Shown: piece by piece, positions 57,690 to 64,000 of the stretch
Layout: each line of letters opens with the position of its first letter
Numbering within the stretch: the stretch's first letter is position 1
Made by a program: the position numbers and the translations under genes
Assembly (NCBI RefSeq): GCF_964340395.1
Contig: NC_135550.1
Coordinates: forward strand, 186,001-250,000
From: Glandiceps talaboti
Taxonomy: Eukaryota; Hemichordata; Enteropneusta; Spengelidae
Direction: 5' to 3'
DNA: 64,000 nt
Notes under the pieces: model-generated
Databases searched by the model: none
Seen by the model: the letters and a program-made list of their open reading frames with translations, nothing else
Told to the model about the DNA's origin: nothing

Positions 57690-57795
57690 CAAAAATAGCA
57701 CCAATGGCGTTGTAGCACAACTGTAGTTAAAAAAAAAATTATCCACATGCTGATCCATGCTAGGTATAGGTGTTCATTTGCTGAATGATTACCCA
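57690..57795 (+). repeat. Dispersed repeat D, short 5' fragment
   Basis: AAAATAGCACCAATGGCGTTG and the following GCACAACTGTAG, CCACATGCTGATCCATGC and GGTGTTCATTTGCTGAATGA match the starts of other D copies, then the match ends. Confidence 0.75.
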
Positions 57796-57799
57796 GTTC

Positions 57800-57963
57800 C
57801 ATATCCAGTCACTGGAACCATTGGAAATGAATACATGTGTCAAAAAACTCCTAGCGAAGCCAAACAAGTGTACACCATAGTGGCTGAATTGCCGGGGAGA
57901 GCAGAATGCCGAATAAAAGGAGTAATTTTTTGGAAGCCTGTTACAAGAGAGTACTGTTATTAG
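57800..57963 (+). CDS. Short unrecognised coding-looking frame
   Basis: The frame, entered from the D fragment, reads VTGTIGNEYMCQKTPSEAKQ then VYTIVAELPGRAECRIKGVI and FWKPVTREYCY before TAG. Composition is protein-like and not repeat-derived, but there is no motif I can name and no convincing splice acceptor. A loose similarity to the first strands of Cu/Zn-superoxide-dismutase-like domains is too weak to use. Confidence 0.2.
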
Positions 57964-57964
57964 T

Positions 57965-58739
57965 TTGTTACAGTGTTACAGCCAATAAGCCAGTAAATGT
58001 TATTGGGGTTCCATGATCAATTTTACTGGAATGCAACATGGCCACTGAATACTAAGAATGTAGCAACATAAAATATGATGAAATGCTTTGAAATGATGCT
58101 TCAACTAATAGTAAAAAAAAAGGCAAATTAGCTTAGCAAAATATCTTCAGTGTGCTAGCAAACGTTTTGAAAGAACTATATATAGTACGTCGATTTTATG
58201 TTTTGCTATTAATGATGCCTGAGAGTTGATTGTTTATGTAGATTTGAATGTTCTCATTCCAATTTTAGGGGCCATTGTTGTATCTAGGTATGGAAAATTA
58301 TTAAATGCCAATTTGGCATTTAATAATTTTCCATACCTAGATACAACAATGGCCACTAAAATCAGCCAAAGATAAGTTTATAGTGGTCAACATGTCACCC
58401 TCCACACTAACAAATTCAGTAGCTGATAAATTATATTCATTATAAACAGTATTTTCAACTTCCTCTGTAGAAATGAAATGTGTGAATGGTTTACTACCAT
58501 TACTTTTAGCCCGTTAAAGAGGAATTATCCTATAAATTTTAGACTTGATGAAATGTATCAACCACGCTCCTTATATTGCCGGTCTGGAAATGTGGCAATT
58601 TCCTCTCAACCAAAACATGTTCAGCTAAATACAATTTTCTTCACAAGGACATCTTAAACTCAGTTATACGAAATTACCTTCTGTTCACACCTAAATCTCC
58701 ATGAGTATGTACAACGCTCAAAACACATCTAACAATTCA
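57965..58739. other. Non-coding stretch containing a long palindrome
   Basis: Apart from the palindrome at 58270-58354 nothing is recognised. Confidence 0.5.
58270..58354. repeat. Palindrome with 41-bp perfect arms and 3-nt loop
   Basis: The left arm (58270-58310) starts GGCCATTGTTGTATCTAGGT and ends AAATGCCA. The loop is ATT (58311-58313), and the right arm (58314-58354) is its exact reverse complement. Pairing continues outward for about 7 bp after one mismatch (ATTTTAG ... CTAAAAT). Confidence 0.95.
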
Positions 58740-58875
58740 CTTCACTACAAAATATCAAAAGAATCGACCCAGTGTTTTTTAAGTTTAAATCGTGCACACA
58801 CTCACAGACAGACAGGGAGACACAACACGATGCCTATAGACTAAACCCCTTATTGGTTCAGTTGTGCTAAAAATG
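58740..58875 (+). repeat. Dispersed repeat D, 3' fragment
   Basis: CACTCACAGACAGACAGG, ATGCCTATAGAC and TTGGTTCAGTTGTGCTAAAAA match the 3' ends of the other D copies. Confidence 0.7.
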
Positions 58876-58899
58876 AGAAAATTATTCAATATATATATT

Positions 58900-58944
<45 letters not shown>

Positions 58945-60417
58945 TATGCTTTGACGAATTACATTATGCTGTAATACTTAATATATGATGGAAAATAATG
59001 ACTTCCTTTAGGCCACCCCACCTAACATGTAAAAAGATATGTCCCTCTCCCACTCACATTTGTTTTTAATGTGTCCTCCCACCCAAATTATTTGTAATGT
59101 GCCCCCCCCCCCAACCAAACTAGTTTTAATGTGCCCCCCCCCCCCCCCCCAACTCTGAAAAGGTTCCAGATTATGGAGATGATATTGAGTTCGGTACCTG
59201 TGTATGGTGGTAAGATAATTTGCAAAGGAAGCAATATATTAACAGTATTGATTTCCTGAAACTAATGTTGCTGTTAGCGAATTACATGTTAGATTTTACC
59301 GATATTTGATTTTTCTTCTTGCATTGAAATCTGTAATACAGACGTCATCGTTTTGTCTTTCGGATAGTGTATAATTTGAAGAGCTCACGTCATTTACACA
59401 TCGAGCAGTTAGCTGATGTTTGGAGTATTCCAGTTCCTAACAGTACTGAATTGTGCTTTGTTCACTCTGTATCATGGCTGACAGTTTAAAAAAATTATTT
59501 TCAATCATGTTGCCTTAATATGTTTCTTGGATTTCTGTGGTGGTGGCAAAACAGCTTCTTCATCAGTACTTGAAAACAGTACTAATGTTTCTTCTAAGTT
59601 TACCACCCTTCTCTCCTTTGGTCATACCACACATTCTGTATCTTCAATGGTTCCTTTTCTTGGTTGTTGTCTACATGAGTGTCTTCAGTTGATGTAATCA
59701 CTTACATACATCATGTTCGAATGGTTCAATATCTCTGAATAGAACTATGACTCGAATACCGGCGCTTACTGATCTCCTGCACTGAACTACACATGTTCAA
59801 CATGTTCAAAAACAGGTTCGTTATTTTCTGCGCATGAGCAGAGAAGGAAACTTTGGTGAAATGAACAGTATGAGGCCGTTTTATGAGGCCCTTTACTTTA
59901 TGAGGGCCATTTACGTAGTCTAGCATATCTTGAGATAAATTTCCTCTGCCAATTAAAGTTGAGTATTTGCTTTCCCCCTAAATTGATGGCATTCCCTTCC
60001 TGAGTGATATTTGTGTAGTTTTATATAATCTTCAGTCATGAACTAGCAGTAGTACTGTATGGTAGTGTTAGTAAAACTCAGAGAATAAACACACATTGTC
60101 TTGCATGTTACAGAACTGAGCAACTTGCTTCTGTTCCGGTATAAGTTTTCTTGAATCTACACCAGGGACTATAGTTTACCAATACACTCCCCACAGAAAC
60201 TTTAAATGCGCATGCGTATAACCTCTTCTTATTTTTAATATGCTTATAGCAGTAAGTATTTGTGTTAATTACAATTTCATTGACAAAACTGGTATCGTTT
60301 GTTTGTCACAGTCACAGACGATGGAGAATTAAAGTGTAAGGTTAAGTTCGAATCCCACTAGGTTATGAGTTGTTATTAACTATTCTTTCTCCCCAAGGAG
60401 CGAGGACCGGTTCGTTA
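58876..60417. other. Non-coding stretch with microsatellites and C-runs
   Basis: A (TA)n tract lies at about 58890-58941. C-rich units (AATGTGCCCCCCCC-type) repeat at about 59090-59150. A box-B-like GTTCGAATCCC near 60348 may be a SINE remnant without box A. No gene is seen. Confidence 0.5.
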
Positions 60418-63168
60418 GGGAGCGATCAGTTTTTACGACTGGGGGTGGGCCAGTGAATATTTGTTCATGTTGTACGTAAAAATAGTGACCCCCCTGCAAT
60501 TCATCCACAAAACAATCCAACCCCCCCCCCTCTGACAAATAAAAAACACAATGACCCCCCCCCCACCTGTTGACAAGAAACACTCCTTTTGTTCTTCAAA
60601 AAGACGCTCTATTCTCAAAGCATAATACCACACACTACATAGTTAATTTTACATGTTACATTTTGAGTAATTTTAAGTGTATCTGGTAAATTGCTAACCA
60701 AAATCTATTGTTTCACATGTACAAAGCTCTTTAGATAGGAACCCTATGAGAAGTATGATTGTCTGTTCACGGACATACAAAATATTCATGTTTTAGTAAC
60801 CAAAAGTTCTAGGACATCTTTTAGATTGAGTGAACTATTAATATTGATTAATTAAGCTAATTATCAAGTACAATATTATAAATGGAGATAATATACTTGT
60901 AAACCCATGTCAATAACTGTCACACATAATGATGTACTTGCATCATATAATGAATTGTTTACATCATATAAAGATGTGTTCACATCATGTAGTCAATGTA
61001 TTTTTTTCTTTAGACTTAACACAACTGCGGCTTTCCATACATGTACACGTTTGCACTCCTCAAGGCACTTGTTTGTCCTGTTCATAATTGGCACTGACTC
61101 AAAACTCCACCCCCCCCCCATTCATTGACCACACTGCTAATTTTAACCAAAATATTTTTGAAAGGTTTTGAATAATGAAATGTGATAAATGTCATTGGTT
61201 TCAAAATAGAATAAAAAATGTCATAAAAATGTTTTCTGTACTACAACAGTTTCTAAACTAGATTACTAATTCAATTCACTCACTATTGGCTATGTTGTCC
61301 AGTATATTGCTGGCAACATGATAGCCTTGAAAATAAATACATTCTAATAACAAGGAAATGTAATATGATCTGCTGACAAAATTGTACTTGCAGTATACAG
61401 TCACTCGATGTGGATACAAGATATTCCAGGGGAGCTATAAAATCTAATTTTCCTCATAACTTTGCACTGTGTCAGTACTATAGAAGTCCTTGCTACTAGA
61501 TCATCATCAAAAAAATCTGTGTTTATAACTTTCTTTATCAGTCATTCACATAATATATATTCTCAGAGAATCCGATTAATATTGTGTTCACCTTGGAATA
61601 TATTTCTTTCTTGGTAGTTTATGGTGTAAAACAATAGCAAGAGAAAGGGGGGGGGTTCACATGTAGCCTGGTAACATGTATTAAACTTGGTGATGGTCAC
61701 AGGTATCAGAGAAGAAGTGAAACACAAACACTGAAAAGTAATTTTTGATATTAAAGACATGTAGTTCGTACTATAGCTATGCAAAGTATCAGTTCAATAG
61801 TTTGTACATGTATGATAAATCAACACATTAGGGGTGAGATCAGTAGGTAAAAAAACATTCTTTTAGTAAGGCCTCAGAACCCCTTCCCCATCCCCTTCTA
61901 GATAATTGGTAAAATTGTTCCACACAGCACAATCAATATCAAATCAGTATGTAGTATAATGTAGTGCTATGTATACAAAGCCAGTATGTAGTGAGGAAAA
62001 AATAGCTCTTTTATTGGCACAATAAATGTATTTTAGTGCCATGCATAACAATTTTTTTTCCCATTTTTCAATCTGACATTTTTAGAATTGTTTGTATTGG
62101 GGTACAAAACAGATTTCATTATAAAAGACCTCCTCTCACCCCCACTCCACACTAAAAGAATTTAGTTTTTACCCTACATTGAACTATTGATCTCAATCGT
62201 AAATCAATTTGGACTTATAATGGAGATGACTGTAGTTATCATACAGTAGATGTACAAAAATATATAGGAACTAGACTAACTATATACATGGACATTGAAT
62301 ATCCAATATCGAGACAGGCTGGGTCAGGCACTTTCAGTCACAGTGTTTGCCACATATTATTTCAATGTGTCCTAAATTGGTTATGTTTGTACACAATTCA
62401 ACATGTTCAGGTCATTGAAGGAACAGATTTTAGAGCCAGTAAATCTTAAGGTATTTCATTTCTTATGTGTTACATGTACAGCTACACAAGCAAGTTTTTC
62501 TACCACAAGATGACACGATGCAACTCATGGCATGCAATAGCGAGAAGTCATTTCTAACAAATAACTGTTGCTTAAAGGTGGCCATGGTGCAGTGTTGTGA
62601 TGCCATACCATATGTATTGGATGTATCAAGAGACAGAGTTCTTGTTACATTTGAATGTATATTTATAGCTATTTGTTTATGGTTTAATTTATGCACATAC
62701 ATTTTTTGTTTAATAGCTCGCACAGCACCCGCAAGCGGTAGCATAGCGGCTCAATGACTAGTACGCATGCGTGTCCTATATACTATGTGATGTTTTTTTG
62801 GTGGTTTCACCCAAGGATGCATTGCGGTACAATGACTACACATGCGCATTCTATGTATGAAGTGCAATTTCCATGCCGAGAGCGCTATCTATGATATCAT
62901 CGTGAGGCAGCCGCTCACAAATGAGTCTACCCAGCTGTGTGAGCTTAGGGGCTGTGGCCTAGTTATGATATTAAATGTATGAACATTTAAGTACAGGAGT
63001 GTGGCTCATGATTTTGTTTAGTTGAAAACAAGGTGACCCCCCCCCCCTACCCCTTTATTCACTCCGTAAAAATGATGACCCCCTTATGAGTCCCAAATTA
63101 AGGTGACCCCCCCCCATTGATTTGCCGCCACCCCCCCCCCCCCCCAGCCGTAAAAACTGATCGCTCCC
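60418..63168. mobile_element. TIR element of a second Harbinger-like family (H2)
   Basis: The left end GGGAGCGATCAGTTTTTAC and the right end ...GTAAAAACTGATCGCTCCC are inverted repeats of about 29 bp with one mismatch, flanked by TTA at 60415-60417 and 63169-63171. Subterminal regions carry C/G-rich GTGACCCCCC-type repeats at both ends, much like family H1, although the TIR core differs (AGCGATCAG against ACCGGTCAG). The 2.7 kb interior has no transposase frame. A 96-codon frame at 62467-62757 has exon-like borders (TGTACAG|, AAAG|GTGGCC) but no recognisable domain. Confidence 0.7.
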
Positions 63169-63179
63169 TTAGAGGTAAG

Positions 63180-64000
63180 TAAATTAAATTGGTGCTAAAT
63201 GCATTGCTAAACGTCTGGAAAAGGTTTTGCCAAGCGTCATTAGCTAGGCTCAGTCAGCCTTCACAAGGGTCGCTCTATCGGGGATTGTGTTCGGGTTATT
63301 GAGGGAATCATGGAGTACACAAAATATCATAATCTTCAGGTATTCTTCTTGCCATTGACTTTGAAAAAGCCTTTGACAGCTTAGAATGTGACTTTTTGTT
63401 TGAGTCTCTTCATACCTTCAATTTTGGCCCCTCTGTTATTAAATGGGTTAAAACTTTCTATACCAAACCTTCTAGTTGTGTCCTAAATAGAGGTATCAGC
63501 ACAGGTCTGTTTAATATAAAAAGGTGTGTGACCCCCTCTCCCCTGCACTTTTTATTCTCAGTTTGGAAGCACTCCTTGTTGCTATTGAACAAAATCCTTT
63601 TATTCAAGGTATAAATATAATGGGAGAAACTGTAAAGAACTCTGCATTTGCAGATGACCTTACTTTTTTTTTGGCGGATGAAAATTCAACTTCATAAATT
63701 CTCCTTTCTTTGCTAAAAGAATGTCTGGTCGCATCTGGTCTCAGGGTTAATTACGGCAAAACAGAAGCAATGTGGTTGGGGAGGTGGAGGAACCGGTCTG
63801 ATCATCCTTTTGGCATTTCCTGGCCCAAACACCCCCTCAAAATTGTTGGAATTCACTTTTCTTATGATGCTAATGAGGCATACAAAGAAAATATTACAGC
63901 TCCTTTGAAGTCTATAATCTCTGTGACAAACTTGTGGAAAACAAGGGGACTTACATTGGTTGGCAAAATGCAAATTATTAAAACTCTGATTATTCCTAAA
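63180..64000 (+). pseudogene. L1/Tx1-like LINE reverse transcriptase, decayed, runs off the window
   Basis: Pieces of one reverse transcriptase appear in order on the plus strand: IAKRLEKVLPSVIS then a stop; LAIDFEKAFDSLECDFLFES (motif A, about 63348-63410); NFGPSVIKWVKTFYTKPSSC; a region where RGVRQGDPLSP is expected but only part is readable; INIMGETVKNSAFADDLTFF (catalytic box near 63650); LRVNYGKTEAMWLGRWRNRS; and TNLWKTRGLTLVGKMQIIK. FEKAFD and FADDLT spacing is typical of the L1/Tx1 group. At least one stop and several frameshifts are present. The element starts about 10 bp after TIR element H2. Confidence 0.85.

Noticed and set aside
62467-62757. A host gene within TIR element H2
   Set aside because: The frame has exon-like borders but no known domain, starts within non-coding element DNA and has no visible partner exon. 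Too weak to call.

Overview
This is a piece of a large, repeat-rich animal nuclear genome. Coding sequence is split by GT-AG introns. LINEs, LTR retrotransposons, a Penelope-like element, a tRNA-derived SINE and short terminal-inverted-repeat (TIR) elements are nested in one another. Two long tandem-core repeats resemble the 'pearl' / Helentron-like elements of marine invertebrates. The mix suggests a marine invertebrate (lancelet, hemichordate, mollusc or similar), but nothing in the window fixes the species.

Host genes. The only gene I can name is the 3' end of a sodium-coupled solute transporter of the SLC5 family (plus strand). Five exons lie at 17977-18119, 19111-19264, 37995-38100, 38395-38534 and 39033-39201, with consistent splice phases and a stop at 39199-39201. 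Its 5' exons were not found. Minor candidates are a minus-strand terminal exon ending in one membrane segment (57576-57680) and a minus-strand ORF with a signal-anchor-like segment (17394-17693).

Layout. 1-1455: decayed LINE. 2727-7040: Harbinger-like TIR element carrying a LINE with an open reverse transcriptase frame. 7041-11272: duplicated non-coding sequence. 11276-15681: a second TIR element holding a broken Gypsy retrotransposon, both with recognisable target duplications. 15685-17970: repeats and one candidate ORF. 17977-39201: SLC5 gene. Its 18.7 kb intron between the second and third visible exons contains a giant inverted repeat (arms 19337-26787 and 28095-35708, 1.3 kb spacer). 39367-44898: dispersed repeat D and three tandem-core elements. 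46087-51814: LTR retrotransposon with about 140-bp LTRs. 53063-56470: Penelope-like element with long direct repeats and repeat D inserted in its GIY-YIG domain. 56832-58354: two near-perfect short palindromes. 60418-63168: a third TIR element. 63180-64000: an L1/Tx1-like LINE running off the window.

Most interesting. The giant intronic inverted repeat is the standout. Its arms carry the same ordered modules, including a minisatellite, TIR element, SINE, coding-looking exon and pentanucleotide array, and have since diverged by indels and one LINE insertion. It begins about 72 bp after a splice donor, and a smaller stem-loop sits at its inner breakpoint. If transcribed it would form very long double-stranded RNA and bring a distant donor and acceptor together. 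I found no evidence for a novel enzymatic or defence system.
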